Notes: generated by a model from the letters alone, not told the origin. Counted from the first letter of the stretch, positions 34,901 through 46,450 are shown. The stretch is 64,000 nucleotides of DNA from Ariolimax columbianus (GCA_036924085.1 JAVGWX010000019.1:5845641-5909640); one strand, 5' to 3'. Translations and numbers: made by a program.

Positions 34901-35769
34901 ATGGCAAAGCCAACTCCAGCTTCACGGCGTTCTTATTTGCTGCGGCCGCTCCAGAAGAAAGTATAACCAGCGCCTTCTGTGATCTGCCCTTCCTCTGCCA
35001 GTCGTGTCTCGCTAAGAGCAGCTATACAGATTTTGTATCTAGCCAGTTCCCTGGCGATCAGTGATGTCCGTCGTTCGGGTCTGTTTGCTTTGGCGTTGTC
35101 CAGTAGCGTGCAGACATTCCATGTTGCAAGCGTGATGGTAGTTTTCATGATCGTTTTCAGCCTGTTCCGCCGCTGCAGTTTGGGGGCCCTTCCAGTTGCG
35201 AGTTGCTAGTCAGGGTGTGATCTGTATGATGATGTTTTGAGTTGCACAATGTGTTTATAGTGAGGCATATGTGCGCAGGATCTTCCTCACTCTCTCGTCC
35301 AGACTCAACATGTTCTAGAGGCAAGACATTGTCAAGACTTCTAGTGAAGGGTTCGGACAGTATGCTGTCAGCGTAGCCCCTCCTTTCTCTTGTATCGCTG
35401 GTATGGAGTGTTTCTGAGTGCATGTGTTTGTGTATTCGTCTTCCAGCTCTCTTTCCTCTGGTTTTTCGCCTTGATGTATACTTGTGAGGGTCCGATACCT
35501 CCTCGGTTAAATGTATTTTCAGCACACGCAACATATGTAGATATGCGTTTGAAGGTGACGTAGTATGCTGATTGAAGCGCTATGAGCTCCTTTCTGAAGT
35601 ACCGTCTGTTTGACGGGGTCAGGATGACCTCCTTCGTTTCAGTGTTCATGCTTCGTTATCTGGGTCACGATACAGCACGGAGCGACACTATCTTTTGACC
35701 GGGTCAAGTCTCGGCCACGCTTTGTCCCATCGAAACTGTACACATTAGTCTACCTTTCACGAGGTCTAG
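31971..35769 (-). mobile_element. RTE-type LINE, nearly full length
   Basis: About 3.8 kb. Order on the - strand: about 600 bp 5' leader (35150-35769), endonuclease with LATWNVCTLLDNAKANRPER (35080-35140), ALSETRLAEEG, then [15 protein letters not shown] (about 34680) and a broken TDH word near 34395; linker 33805-34347 (RPQGKKPRRRLNVSQLKYEP, 180 aa); RT 32677-33741 with IGKAPGADAIPAEVYK, CDNHRGISLLS, GFRAGRGTVDM, FIDLTTAFDTVNR (motif A) and ELVFANDCALMS (motif C); then the thumb and tail with MPSIHALLEQARLGWAGRA (32209-32439). Motif C reads FAND where the 45 kb copy has FADD, so a catalytic aspartate is lost. Two deletions relative to that copy (about 19 bp near 32390 and 31 bp near 32630) break the tail. 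The 3' end is an (att)n-type run, aataataataata on the + strand at 31974. Confidence 0.85.
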
Positions 35770-36380
35770 TGTATTTTTGCCTCTGGCAGCTTCTTCTACA
35801 TGTTGAAAAGTATATGCATGTAGGAAGCGGTTTTGACTGGACCAGTGAATTGGTGATTTGCCATGTTGTTTTATTAATTTCCCTGCATTTGCCTTTGTAT
35901 GTTGTTAATCACCTCCTATTCATCCTTTTTCTTACTCGATGGACATCTGCAACATACTCTAACCACTGTTTTTTCATATCACCTACCCCTTATTTGTAAT
36001 GTCTCCCCTTACACTTTTATTGATGTCGCCAGATGATATATATGATGGTTGAATTCACTAAATGAGTACAAAATAATAGAACGCCACCTTCCGTAGCCTT
36101 GTGTCCAACTGCCCTATCTTTCCTTGTTGATCACAATTTGATCATTTTCTGTTTGGCCGCAATTAGCTCATCTGCTTTTCTCTCACTTCCTACATTCCCC
36201 AGACCACGTCATTTCAGCTTGCTTGTTTCTCATACTTGCTATTTGATTTCTGACGGGTATTCACATCCATAACACCGATGGATATATCGTATGTGCTCTT
36301 CACCTGAGCTTTTAAAAACAAAACTGTCTTGATGTGTTCATAGCTCTATGTATGTAGTCATGCTTTTCTCCGTCATTTTA
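35770..36380 (-). mobile_element. CR1-type LINE, 5' side of a split copy
   Basis: DNA match to 56900-57260: gcggttttgactgg, ttgattttgccatgttg-like words, ctcgatggacatctgcaacatactctaaccactgtt, then gtcgccagatgatat and gaattcactaa.tgagtacaa. The first 300 bp match well; 36090-36380 is assigned only by continuity. Confidence 0.6.
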
Positions 36381-36389
36381 TAGCTCATA

Positions 36390-37220
36390 CGAAGGGCGTT
36401 CAAATCAAATCGTGAATTTTATTTTGAGATAATCAAAATTGTTTTTTTAAGTAGTAGAAAGGTAATTTATTTGTCAATATAATATCCTGCATATTTTATG
36501 CGCTTTTTCCAGCATTTACGTAATGCTTAAAAAGCTTCAGCGTAATAAGATATGGCAGTATGGCTGAACCAAAACAACACAGCCTGTTTCACTTCTGCAT
36601 CAGTGCTGAAATGCTAGACGGCCAGGAATTCTTTTAGGGGTCAAAACAGGTGAAAATCGCTTGGCGCGAAGTATGGGCTGTAAGGTGAAAGTGGAATTAC
36701 CTCCTAGTCGAGTTCATGCAGGCTGCATATCACTCACAATGCATGTGCACTGCCTATTGTTGATAGTGCCTCCACGGGACAGAACATCAACATCCAGGAA
36801 AAGGTATTCCACAAACTACATATTCACTGGAATGAATGTGGTGATTTGAGAACCACCACGACCAGGATTATCACTCACGGATGGACGGCTTTCTGTAAAA
36901 CGTTTGAACCAATCAAAGTAAAATGGTTTACTGCAGCTAAGTGTCCCGTCACCGACATGTGATTGCAATTATCTGTAAATTTCTGCTCCTTTCCCGCCTT
37001 TTTGCATTATAAACTTCATCATATCACACGTTCCAGGGAAGCACTAACAATGTCGTCCCCCATTTGTATTAATCTAAGACGTGATTGACCCATGGCAAGT
37101 GGCCCACCTAGCAGTAATAGAACACAAGTGTCCCTAACTGATTATAGTAGTTCCAGCACGCTATAACCAAATCAGTTTGAACTAGAACAAAAAGTCCCAA
37201 TTTGATTTGAACGAACTTCG
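36390..37220 (-). mobile_element. Mariner-type DNA transposon, internally deleted
   Basis: 831 bp bounded by inverted ends: left 36390 CGAAGGGCGTTCAAATCAAA, right (reverse complement from 37220) CGAAGTTCGTTCAAATCAAA. Next to the left end is TA (36388-36389); the right flank is TTTA. Near the left end, the - strand reads HFSTDAEVKQAVLFWF and then SYYAEAF.ALRNAGKSA, which corresponds to the C-terminal end of a mariner transposase. The catalytic core was not found, and the element is shorter than the usual 1.3 kb, so it is a non-autonomous or decayed copy. Confidence 0.75.
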
Positions 37221-38500
37221 TTTATCTGTAATGTAATGTGGCTGACGCACAAACACGGGGTCTCTTGATGTAGAGGCAGTCACAGATGACATATGTTTAC
37301 TGGACGTACTATTGTATTCATCACCCAGAGTATAATAATCTGGTCGGCCGGGAACTGGAAACACTTATCTATGAGATATTGGGAACAAAAGAAGAAGACG
37401 CGATATTCTGACAAAGGCGTTTTTTTCTTCATAGAAATGCCATGTTCATTGGAGTAGCCATGCAAGAGTTGCAATCATTAAGTTGGTTGGTCAGGTTCAT
37501 CAATAGCTCTGTAACTGCACAATGCTTCGATCGTCTTTATTGGTTGAACCAGCAGTGCAGATTAATTGCACATCATTTAGTGCAAACTGCTCCTGCCCAT
37601 ACATCTCAACCAAAGTAAAGGCTCTAAGCTTGCTTTATCATTGATGTAGTGGGTCGTCTTTGTGATAGCAAAGTAATGTGTGTGCAAGTAGAGGAGAAAC
37701 ATCATCACTGTTAACAAATTCATGAGGCATCTAGAACCACATGTTTTGGCTTACATAATCAACAAATGATGAAAATAATTAGATATTGGTTGATACACAT
37801 TGTCATCCAATTGGTGCTCAAGGTTATTCTTCTCGTGAGGCATTTTGGGATTAGCCTATACCATTTCTTATAGTTGCAGTCCATACGTTCCTACTAATAT
37901 CCCACAAGTAACAAACATGAGCTGACATTTCTACCTAATTATGAGTTTATCAGAGACAGTACACACAATCAGCACACATAATAACAGTGACATGAATTAA
38001 GCAAATGCCATTGTTACCGATATACAAATCGTAAACAAAATCGAATTATGTTTGTGCTCGTCTCCTTTGTTAGTCAAGTAATCCTTGCACTGAAATAGTC
38101 TACCTGCAATGAGAGATGTTGAGACAGCTGTACCTTCCTATTAGATTTGTCATCAGCAATTACATTTGTATTATCCAGTTTGGTGTATTGTATACTAAAT
38201 AACTATTGTGTAGATTACCTAGTTGGGAAAACTAAATTCGTTTTGTGAGTCTGTTAGTTTATTTGGTTGCCATGAGATGATCCAAAGTACGATTCTAAAA
38301 CTAGGCCTCCAATTATTTTCCTTTGCTCTTCTTCTCATAATCTCCCTGCAGATCTTGATAGCAGTAAACGTAATACTTTAAATTAATATTGCATTTATCA
38401 GTTGGCAAACCTGAGACTAAAATGTTTTATTTTCACCATATGCGGGTATGTGTTAACAAATTATATTTTTATTGCTGGGGTTTGTGTCTGTCTATTTTAG
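37221..38500 (+). other. Intron, no feature seen
   Basis: AT-rich sequence between the mariner and the transmembrane exon. It ends with a pyrimidine-rich tract (tttgtgtctgtctattttag) that serves as acceptor for 38501. Confidence 0.4.
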
Positions 38501-38614
38501 TAGTACATCCTGACAGCATATCGTTAACAGTGGCCCTTCTATTTGGAATCTTGGCTATCATCGTTATCATCACAGCAACTATAATCTACATACAGTACTT
38601 CAAAAAACGTAACA
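38501..38614 (+). CDS. Transmembrane exon of the Ig-like surface protein
   Basis: A 114-bp exon between tgtctattttag and gtaagc. Like 20265-20564 it is phase 1 at both ends, so the two can be spliced in frame. It encodes VHPDSISLTVALL, FGILAIIVIITATII and YIQYFKKRN (given in pieces): a short juxtamembrane stalk, a hydrophobic helix of about 23 residues and a basic stop-transfer cluster (KKR), which fits a type I single-pass protein. No repeat similarity is seen. Assignment to the same gene as the Ig-like exon rests on strand, phase and domain order and not on a transcript; the introns would be 17.9 kb before and 19.7 kb after. Confidence 0.65.
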
Positions 38615-39094
38615 GTAAGCTCAATTAGTTCCTTTGTTTAAGCATTATGTTGAGCTTATTTATTTTGATCTAAACTTGTATCGTGTTTTTGTTTGTATTA
38701 ATTTATTATTGACAGTTGAACTACCATGTGTTCATGGTATGATTTAGAATATCATCACATCTCACGTTACAGTGTCATTGTGGAGGCCGGTTAAGAGAGA
38801 CAGCCACCCCATTAAATAAACCTAATGTAGCCGCTTGATCTAGAAGAACTAAAGGATTACGTACATAGACTATACACCGGTAATCAACTCCACTGTGGTT
38901 ACCTTAGAAAAGGTTATGCATATCCCTCAGTTATTGTCACAGTCTCCTATATCCAACGTTACCTACTTTACCACGAGACAGAAATGTTGTTGTGTAAGCA
39001 GTAGTTAATGTTTGGTGGCTATATAGCAGGCTGAGTAGCTACCAATGATCCATCTCCTGTCTCACCATTAAATTGATGGTTCTACTAAGGTCAA
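38615..39094 (+). other. Intron start, no feature seen
   Basis: Begins gtaagc. AT-rich, no further signal. Confidence 0.4.
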
Positions 39095-41150
39095 CATCAT
39101 CATCATAGGTGTCGTAGTGTCTGTAGACCATGCTCGTGGCACCTTATGTCCTTATGATTTATGTCAAGCTGAAACACTAATATTTCGATCACGTCTGCTA
39201 TGACTGCAGAGGTGTATCTGCTAGGAGCAATCTCTGTCACAGATCGTCCACACATGAGAAGGCTTGCTTGCCTGGCTGTTCCTTGATCTCTTCAGTCCTT
39301 CTCGTTTCCCTGCAGCCAGAAGACCTCTGCGAGCGTCAGCAGCCAGTATGCCCCCTCCAACAGACTGTCTTCAAATACCTCAATCCTGAGCAATTGATTC
39401 TTCGCCCTCAGATGGGATGCCGCATGACGTCATGTCCCTCGTCATTGAATCCCCGTATGGGTCGGCCGATTCATTTAACTCGAATGGCCAGCTTTCCACA
39501 GACGATATATGTATATCACTCTCTGTAGGGAGTCTTCACTATTAGTCACTAGAACCGCAAATACCATCTCTTTGATGTGCATCGTCATCATATTGATCCT
39601 TGCACACAGTCGAAATAAGTTAAGGATCCGCCCATCTGATCTGGTGTGCAGATAAACACCGTCAATACACGTGCCATAAGCGTACACTAGGAGAATGGAG
39701 AAGAAGATCCAAAGAGAGTTTGCGATTGCAGACATCCCTGGTTCCCTCCACTCTTGAAAGGAAAAGAGTTTGAAAATGATCCATCGTAAAGAATTGATTT
39801 ATTCATATCAGTGTGACAAGAAATTGTAATGTTATGCAGTATGTTTGATCTTCTTAGTGGGGTTTGATGGGGGAGGGGAGGGGGGGTAGGATGAATGTGG
39901 GATGGGGGTGGCATATGATCTTCTCTCGGAGTGGAGATAACTGTTTCTGCTAACTAAGTCCTTGTTGAGATCTAGAAACATCATTATAGAGCGGCTGATC
40001 CTTTTATCTACACTTGTCTTAGATATGGCGAAGAGAGAAAAACTCTCTCCGTTGTCGATCTATCTACTCTAAATCCCTACTAGGATTACGGGTACACCCT
40101 ATCCGTGAGCAGTCTCAACCTACTGAGTAGCATGCGGGTTCAAAACCTAGTCACGACGCTTAGGATCAAGATCCCTCTATAAGGATTGCATTTATTGTGG
40201 AAACCTTTGTTTCTGTAAATCGTCACAATGATGCGTCACGCATATCTTAGGGGACTACACATTTATCCCAGCAGAGTCATTTGACGTCATAGATGGGGTA
40301 GTGTTGATTTTCATCATGTAATGGCTTCGGGTGAGATACCATCTCCTCCTGGTGCTTTGGCGTTTGAGAGGCAGCCTTACCAAGCTCATCTAGAGTAGGG
40401 GGTCGGTCAAGGTCTTCCATAATGAGCAAGCCATGTAGCCCCCGACTGTCATTTACCTCCGTTTCCAATGAAAATAGTTGAAAGATGTGCTTCATCGATC
40501 TGCTGGTCACGGTCCATGATTCCACATTTTAGAGATTTGAGGAGAGCAGTACATATCGCTGTAGGGCCCAGGGTCATCTTCATTCTTCTATGCATGCCAT
40601 GCAATGCTCTATGCCAGCGTTTGTTCCAACGCAGCGGAGTAGTAACTGTTCAAGCCTAGCTTGCTAAGCAGGAAACCTTCTTCCGGCTGCATCCAACTCA
40701 TACCAGAACTGAGACCTGTACAGGTCGACAACTAGGAACATTCCCTATATATTCCCCGTGTCTACATTCAGGTGAATGCCATCACCAGTTTCTGCTAGAA
40801 CTCGTTCGAACATTGTCTATCAGTTCTTTGAATGATGAATCGGGCCCTCCCGAGGGCAGTAAGTGCCCACTTAACAACACAATAAAAGATAAAGAGGTAT
40901 GTCCGATGATTGTTGCGAATTCCTGCCCAGATCATGGTCCTTTCAGTTCCATGAACAGAGCACTTTTGAATGCAGTTGTTGTCGAAGCGCTTTCTATGTC
41001 GACGATACATTCTCTGACAACCATCGGCCCGTCAAAGGTTGGTCAGTACACAATGTTCTGTCCAACAGATCGCCACCAAAGCGCAGATATTGTCCATCCC
41101 AGCCTAGTCTCGTGGTATGATGGTGTGGCTGAAGAGTTGATCAAATAGCA
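39095..41150 (-). mobile_element. RTE-type LINE, RT part of a split copy
   Basis: - strand: VYLHTRSDGRILNLFRLCA and IKEMVFAVLVTNSEDSLQRV (39475-39735), parallel to IQYRTDGKLLNPRRMKAKTK and IRELVFANDCALMS; then EDLDRPPTLDELGKA (40277-40525), and 40795-41150 with CWTEH and RYRRHRKRFDNNCIQ in broken frames, which corresponds to the segment after the endonuclease. The RT catalytic word FADD has become FAVL. A short (atc)n run at 39095-39107 may be the 3' tail. The endonuclease lies at 41755-42060 beyond a Tc1-like insert. Confidence 0.65.
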
Positions 41151-41754
41151 GGTTATCCTGCACGCATGACTTGCTTGCACAAACGGTTCTTGACAGTAGC
41201 TGAGTTTATTCTTCTCAAACATGGGATGTGCCAGAAGTGACAGTTGCTGACTGAAATGTGACAGATGTACGAGAGTGATGAAATAGTCCAGCCGCCTGGT
41301 CGCTTATCGAAGACGTCCTCTGCGGGGCAGGTCAGACACAGTTCCAATCATCTGGTAGCGATTTAACGCACGTCTAACAGTCTGCCTTGACACATCAAAT
41401 TCTCTTGCTGTTAAAGACACATATATTTCTCTTTTCAAATGCCAACAGCTCGAAACATCCCGTTTAACGCGTGCGTGGCATCCTTTCAGTAATCTCCATA
41501 TGAACGAAATAAGGAGCAAAATAATCACAGATCGCCAGTGAACACTTCACAGGTCAATTTTGTGATCAGCACGTGAACTGTGAGAAACTGTCCGGATAAT
41601 CGATAATTTCATGAAATAAGATTTTGGAGATCAGTGAAAGGTCACTTCACACTCAGGTTGAACTAAGACACTTATATGGCTTCTGGTAATTGTCAATAAT
41701 ATATCGGTATAAAATTGCATTATAATTTTCAAACATAAAAAACAAACAAACACT
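41151..41754 (-). mobile_element. Tc1-like transposon fragment (DNA-binding part)
   Basis: - strand 41304-41528 reads LTAREFDVSRQTVRRALNR and YQMIGTVSDLPRRGRLR: a helix-turn-helix and the GRPR-type hook typical of Tc1 transposases. The continuing frame has RRINSATVKNRLCKQ (41170-41220), matching the second helix-turn-helix. The catalytic DDE half is missing. The fragment lies between the endonuclease and the RT of one RTE copy, so it is an insertion that later lost its 3' half. Inverted ends were not found. Confidence 0.7.
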
Positions 41755-42060
41755 GGTAAGTTAACTTCTGATTTAAGTATACATAGGTCTTGTTGATTGT
41801 ACAACTCAGACAACCTCTGACCATTGTCATTTAATCTGTCAATACCATGATGTTCGAGGCAGGTGGACCACGAAACGTGGTCCTCACCTACTCTACCATT
41901 AAAGTCGTCGAGAATGAAGAATGTTTTTTTCTCTGAGGATGTTCTTGATCATTTCATCCAGTTATCCATAGAATTGACCATCTACTGCTTCCTGAGATTT
42001 CAGAGTTGGGAATAGACGCTATGGATATTAACATGACCTGTAGCAGTGACGAATATCCAG
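41755..42060 (-). mobile_element. RTE-type LINE, endonuclease part of a split copy
   Basis: - strand reads FFILDDFNGRVGEDHVSWST, then HGIDRLNDNGQRLSELYNQ (41770-41920), parallel to [18 protein letters not shown] and [10 protein letters not shown] in the 34.6 kb copy. The GDFN motif is DDFN here. Confidence 0.7.
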
Positions 42061-42434
42061 TAGCATCTCAGATCAGTGTTGAATATGTATTTTAAGGTTA
42101 CAATACATTTTGACAATTCAATTAAACTTTTACATGAGGAATATGTCTGGCCCAAACAAGTGTGACATCTTTAGATAGTCTGCTCTGTTCTTTGCATATT
42201 CAGAAGAAGTTAAAATGAAATGAATGCAGGAATGCACAATATAGACTAATCAGATAGACTTGACCTGAAATAGATACATGTCAGCTACTGGTATTACCAA
42301 AACAAAAAGAACCATGCAGCTTTCCTGCTAAAAGTAATCATAAAGATCATCTTCATTGTTCAGGTAATAAACTCGAAAAAGAATTTCATAATTAAATACA
42401 CAGTGCAGAATATACATGTTGCACCATTTCATGT
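42061..42434. other. No feature seen
   Basis: AT-rich gap between LINE relics. Confidence 0.3.
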
Positions 42435-43560
42435 AGGCCGATTAGATGTAGGATTGTTACATATTGTTCATATTCTTCTTCGTTCATCCTCAGATCGATA
42501 TCGCGGTTTCTCTTACTACGGACACTGTTGTTTGTAAGGATGTTGTATATCATTATGTATTTTGTGTCATATAAGTCTTGCGATGACAGTATTGTTCTCT
42601 CTTTTCTTGCATGAGCATCAGCTTTGTAGAATGTGTTTCACGGTCATGGTATCCTCCCCACATAGACACTTGTCATATGTTACAATCCTCATGTTCTTGT
42701 TAAGCTGACCATTGAGTCTGTTATGCTCAGTTCTCAGTCTAAAGATGATCACTTGCTTTTCTCTAGTTAAATTTAAGTTTATATCTCCTTTTCAGAAGTC
42801 GTGATGTTCATCAGCCCATTTTCCCCTGAAGTCGGCTTGGAAATGATGGTCTTGGCCTCATTATATGTGATGCTTATGTATGTTTATGGGGATGCTCCTC
42901 CCCACTTTGCTAGTTTGTCTGCAGCTTCATTGCTTTCACTTCCTATAATATTGCAGTGGGATGAGATCCTTCTTTTCCTTCTTCTTCGTCGACGAAGAAG
43001 GGATGGGATCTATTGTATAACAACCGTAGGTGTTCTGCTGAGAGCTGTGTCAGGGAGAACACATATTGCTCGAGATCTTAATATGTGTGATGTTTTTGTG
43101 CGACATCAGTCAGGGATATTGTTTTCTTGGTGGATATCTTTATCTTGGATTACAAGCTCAGCAATGGCCTTCAATGACTCTGCTTCTGCATGGCAGTTAT
43201 TGATGTTCCCGTTGTTAATACTCAAGTTTTTTCTTCTCCGTTACTTAGTCCGGATTATATATGTATCCGCCTTCATTGAATGTGGCTTTGTTAGATGAGC
43301 TATATGTAGATGCATGTATCCATGTTTCTGGTGGTTATACTCTCATAAGACATGCTTTCGTGAGTAATGTCCTTTCTAAATCTGTCTGTTCCCTTCTTGC
43401 TTTGTCCCTCTATGGTTTACCATCTCAGTGGATGGTGTAATTTGGAATGTTTGTTAAAGATCTCTAACCACTGCCTGGCTTGTGGTTTGCTCAGCTCTTG
43501 CTTGTTCTTTAGTTCAATAAAAATATGAAGTGTTTTTTTTTTAAAATCTCACTTTTGCAA
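42435..43560 (-). mobile_element. I-group LINE relic (RNase H and CCHC end)
   Basis: - strand: NCHAEAESLKAIAELV (about 43150-43200, RNase H), then SHCNIIGSESNEAADKLAKW (42910-42965, RNase H second half), ISITYNEAKT, RTEHNRLNGQLNKNM (42690-42735) and CLCGEDTMTVKHILQS (42610-42660, end knuckle). A small insert with a 20-bp palindrome sits just before the conserved SHCN word. It is a different subfamily from the 6-9 kb copies. Stops are present. Confidence 0.65.
42981..43000. repeat. Perfect 20-bp palindrome
   Basis: CTTCTTCGTCGACGAAGAAG reads the same on both strands. It forms most of a roughly 33-bp insert in the RNase H region of a LINE relic. Confidence 0.9.
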
Positions 43561-43815
43561 TTCGAATTACCCTGTCATGTATTCGGTGATCTGGCATTCT
43601 TTAGAACTTCTCCCCCTTCCGGAATGTTTTGTAATCTCTGTGCGTTTCCATATTTGTATTCTTTGTGATGTTTTTCATTGCATTTATTTGTGTTGTTCTC
43701 ATAGCTCTCGTAATTATATGTTAGATAGTTAATGTTATTATATCCATATTCAATTACCATTGAAATCGAGTGTCCTCGGGAAACGACTTTTGTCGGCTAA
43801 TTCTTTCAATACCAA
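43561..43815. other. No feature seen
   Basis: AT-rich gap. The - strand frame 43575-43760 is compositionally biased and unrecognised. Confidence 0.25.
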
Positions 43816-44069
43816 AGCACCATGAAAAATAATTCAGTCCTCGTGTTGATTTCAATCAACATCGAGAAAGAAACAATTTTGTCAAAGATATAATCAGCGC
43901 AAATGCGATGTTCGTATGGTCCAAGAGAATCATCGCACAATCGCTGACCGAAGACCAGAGAAACGAGGAATGAAACTCATTGTGGAGAGGCATCATGAGA
44001 AATATGGAAGTGCCATCTTTGTCACACCAGATATAGTGATAGATTCAACGTGCGAATCCTCCAAAGCAA

Positions 44070-44163
44070 ATATAGAGATCCGCACAATTCAAACCAAATC
44101 ATGCACAGGGACATCAATATAGAGATCCGCACAATTCAAACCAAATCATGCACAGTGACATCA
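44070..44163. repeat. 47-bp tandem duplication in the LINE
   Basis: tatagagatccgcacaattc starts at 44071 and again at 44118, with nearly identical sequence up to the next tgacatc. Confidence 0.9.
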
Positions 44164-44245
44164 TCATATAAAACCTCCAAACGACGAGTTTAGTTTCGAA
44201 GAGTCTGACAATTTCAGAACAAGATGTAACAAAATAGTTGTGGTG

Positions 44246-44335
44246 GATTTTAACTGTCACAGCACGACATGGGGATATAATAATACAGATACAAATGGGG
44301 GATTTTAACTGTTACAGCACAACATGGGGATACAA
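44246..44335. repeat. 55-bp tandem duplication in the LINE
   Basis: gattttaactgt(c/t)acagca starts at 44246 and 44301. Both copies encode the endonuclease DFNC word. Confidence 0.85.
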
Positions 44336-44550
44336 GGAAACACTGGTGGACTGGGCAGAGCAGGCCAGACTAAAACTCGTGCATGACCCAAAGCTACCAG
44401 CATCCTTTATCAGCGGCGGATGGCGAAAAATGCATAACCTTGACATTGATTTGTTAGTGATACAATAACACCAAGTTGCGAAAGGTATACATAACCCTAT
44501 ACCAGGAACACAGCACATGCTCATCGCATGCAACATCACAGTTGAAGTCA

Positions 44551-44596
44551 AACCGGAGAATATACCTTTCAAAAACCGGAGAATATACCTTTCAAA
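44551..44596. repeat. 23-bp tandem duplication in the LINE
   Basis: aaccggagaatatacctttc starts at 44551 and 44574. Confidence 0.9.
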
Positions 44597-45140
44597 AGAC
44601 GGTGCAACGTTAAACGAGCAAAATAGGACCCATTCATGTACGAATTAGACCAAGAGATGGTCAAACTGGAGCCAAATCCTGAAAAGTATGATGGTTTTAT
44701 AGAGCTAATACAATTGATCTCCAGACGCCATATACCAAGAGGCTGTAAAACCGAGTACGCCCCTGGCCTTAATGAAGTCTCGAAGGTACTATATGATAAA
44801 TTTAAGCTACTATTTGAAAGTAACCTATTTGATAAGGAAATCATCGAGGCTAGAGAAAACCTCCATCATGCCATCTCAGACTTCAAAACAGAAAAGTGGT
44901 GTCGCCTTGTAGAAGACTTGCACTTCAAAAAAGAAGCCAACGCGCTTGGAAACTCATAAAAAAGCGCAGTAACGAACCATCAAGCGCTTATATGGGGACA
45001 ATGCAAGTTACCCCGAAGCAAATAGCCCGCCAACTACTGATGAAAGGTAAAATCAACCACAAAACTGTGCACACAAAGATACAACGTCAATTTGAGAATG
45101 AGAACAAAGCAATGAACATATCCTTATCCATAGAGGAACT

Positions 45141-45154
45141 AAATCAGGCAATAA
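45141..45154. repeat. RTE target site duplication, left copy
   Basis: aaatcaggcaataa, identical to 46451-46464. The last bases merge with the (aat)n tail of the RTE copy. Confidence 0.85.
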
Positions 45155-46450
45155 TAATAATAATAATAATAGCTGTCCATCGTTGTCGATGAGGACCGCT
45201 GACATCATCCTTGTCACAGATTTCCCTGTTGGGTGTGGGTGCGCATGTGGCTGAATAGGCCAATGCGAGCACGAACATATCTGCTACATATCGGGCACAC
45301 GAGGTTTGTAGAAGGGGATGGTGTTCCCGCTGCTCGAGATTTCCGCGTCTCTCGTCTGTGCTGGGCTTTCACAACACGGTCATCTTCACCGGCAGCTACA
45401 CCCGATTTGACTGCGCTTCTCCAGTCAGATCTGTTTAGCGCAAGACATTCCCATGTGTCGATGCCTATCTGGCAACTTTTTAGTGAGTCCTTCAGACCGT
45501 CTTTAAAACGTTTCTTTGGGCGCCCTCTCTCGCGCCATCCCTCTCTCAGCTCGCCGTAGAGAAGCTTCTTTGGGAGCCGCTCGTCTGACATACGGACGAG
45601 GTGTCCGGCCCATCCTAGTCGTGCTTTTGCTAGCAGTGCATGGATGCTGGGCATGTTAGCCCTCGAGAGAACCTCGATGTCAGTGACACGATCTTGCCAT
45701 CGGATGTGGAATATTCGCCTCAGGCAACCTGTGTGGAAGTGGTTTAACCTCCTTGCATGTCCAGAGTATACAGTCCAGCTTTCGCAAGCGTATAGTGGGG
45801 TTGGAATGATGGTTGCACGGTAGACTTTGAGTTTGGTCTTGACGCTGATGCCACGACGCGCCCAGACCATCGAGCGCATTCTACCAAAGGCTGTGCTGGC
45901 CTTTGCTATTCTGCTTGCCACCTCATCGTCTAGGCTGACAGATCTCGACAGCGTGCTGCCCAGATATGTGAATTTGTCTACGGCATTCAACGTCTGCCCG
46001 CTGACTGTAGTCTCTGGTTTTGTGTACGGCATGCCTGGTGCTGGTTGGTACATGACCTCTGGTTTTTTGGCATTCATGGTAAGGCCAAAATTTTTGCATG
46101 CGGAAGAGAACTGGTCCATTCCAACCTGCATGTTCAGTTCTGAGTTGCTCATTAGAGCGCAGTCGTCAGCAAATACAAGTTCCCTGATTATATCGCTATC
46201 CACTTTGGTTTTGGCCTTCATTCTTCTGGAATTGAGTAACTTGCCATCTGTGCGGTACTTAATGGGTATTCCAAGCTCCAATGATCTGAAGGCGTCTGTC
46301 ATCGTGGCCGCGAACATCATGCTGAACAAAGTCGGGGCGAGTACACATCCTTGTTTTACTCCGTTTGATACTAGAAACGTTTTAGAGATTGCACCGCTGT
46401 CCAGTACACCAGCAAACATGCCTTCGTGTAGCTGCTTCACCATTGTTATG
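45155..46450 (-). mobile_element. Young 5'-truncated RTE-type LINE copy
   Basis: One open frame of about 410 codons (to 45214) starts within RT at FITMVKQLHEGMFAGVLDSG. It includes GVKQGCVLAPTLFSMMFAAT, IRELVFADDCALMSNSELN (intact FADD), FTYLGSTLSRSVSLDDEVAS, the thumb, MPSIHALLAKARLGWAGHLV, the tail GWRERGRPKKRFKDGLKDSL, and a C-terminal zinc finger CPICSRYVRARIGLFSHMRTH (given here in parts: CPICSRYVRARIGLF, SHMRTH), i.e. C-x2-C with two spaced histidines. The 3' end is an (att)n run (45150-45171 on the + strand as aat repeats). It is flanked by a 14-bp duplication and splits a Jockey LINE. It has few or no breaks, so it is the youngest element here; 5' truncation makes it inactive. Confidence 0.9.

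Larger units (their letters stand above)
43820..45140 (+). mobile_element. Jockey-type LINE, endonuclease part of a split copy
   Basis: + strand in several frames: SVLVLISINIEKETILSK (43825), RPEKRGMKLIVERHHEKYGS (43950), then a GDFNCYSTTWGY motif (44296), LVDWAEQARLKLVHDPKLPA and FISGGWRKMHN, then FMYELDQEMVKLEPNPEKYD (44630), RRHIPRGCKTEYAP and ARENLHHAISDFKTEKW (to 44960), and SIEELNQAI at 45130, where the RTE copy interrupts. Three short tandem duplications (periods 47, 55 and 23 bp) break the frame in the endonuclease. Host ORF2 resumes at 46465. Confidence 0.8.

Noticed and set aside
42801..43298. 165-residue + strand frame with hydrophobic segments
   Set aside because: Antisense of the RNase H region of a LINE, which shows SHCNI and ADKLAKW on the - strand.
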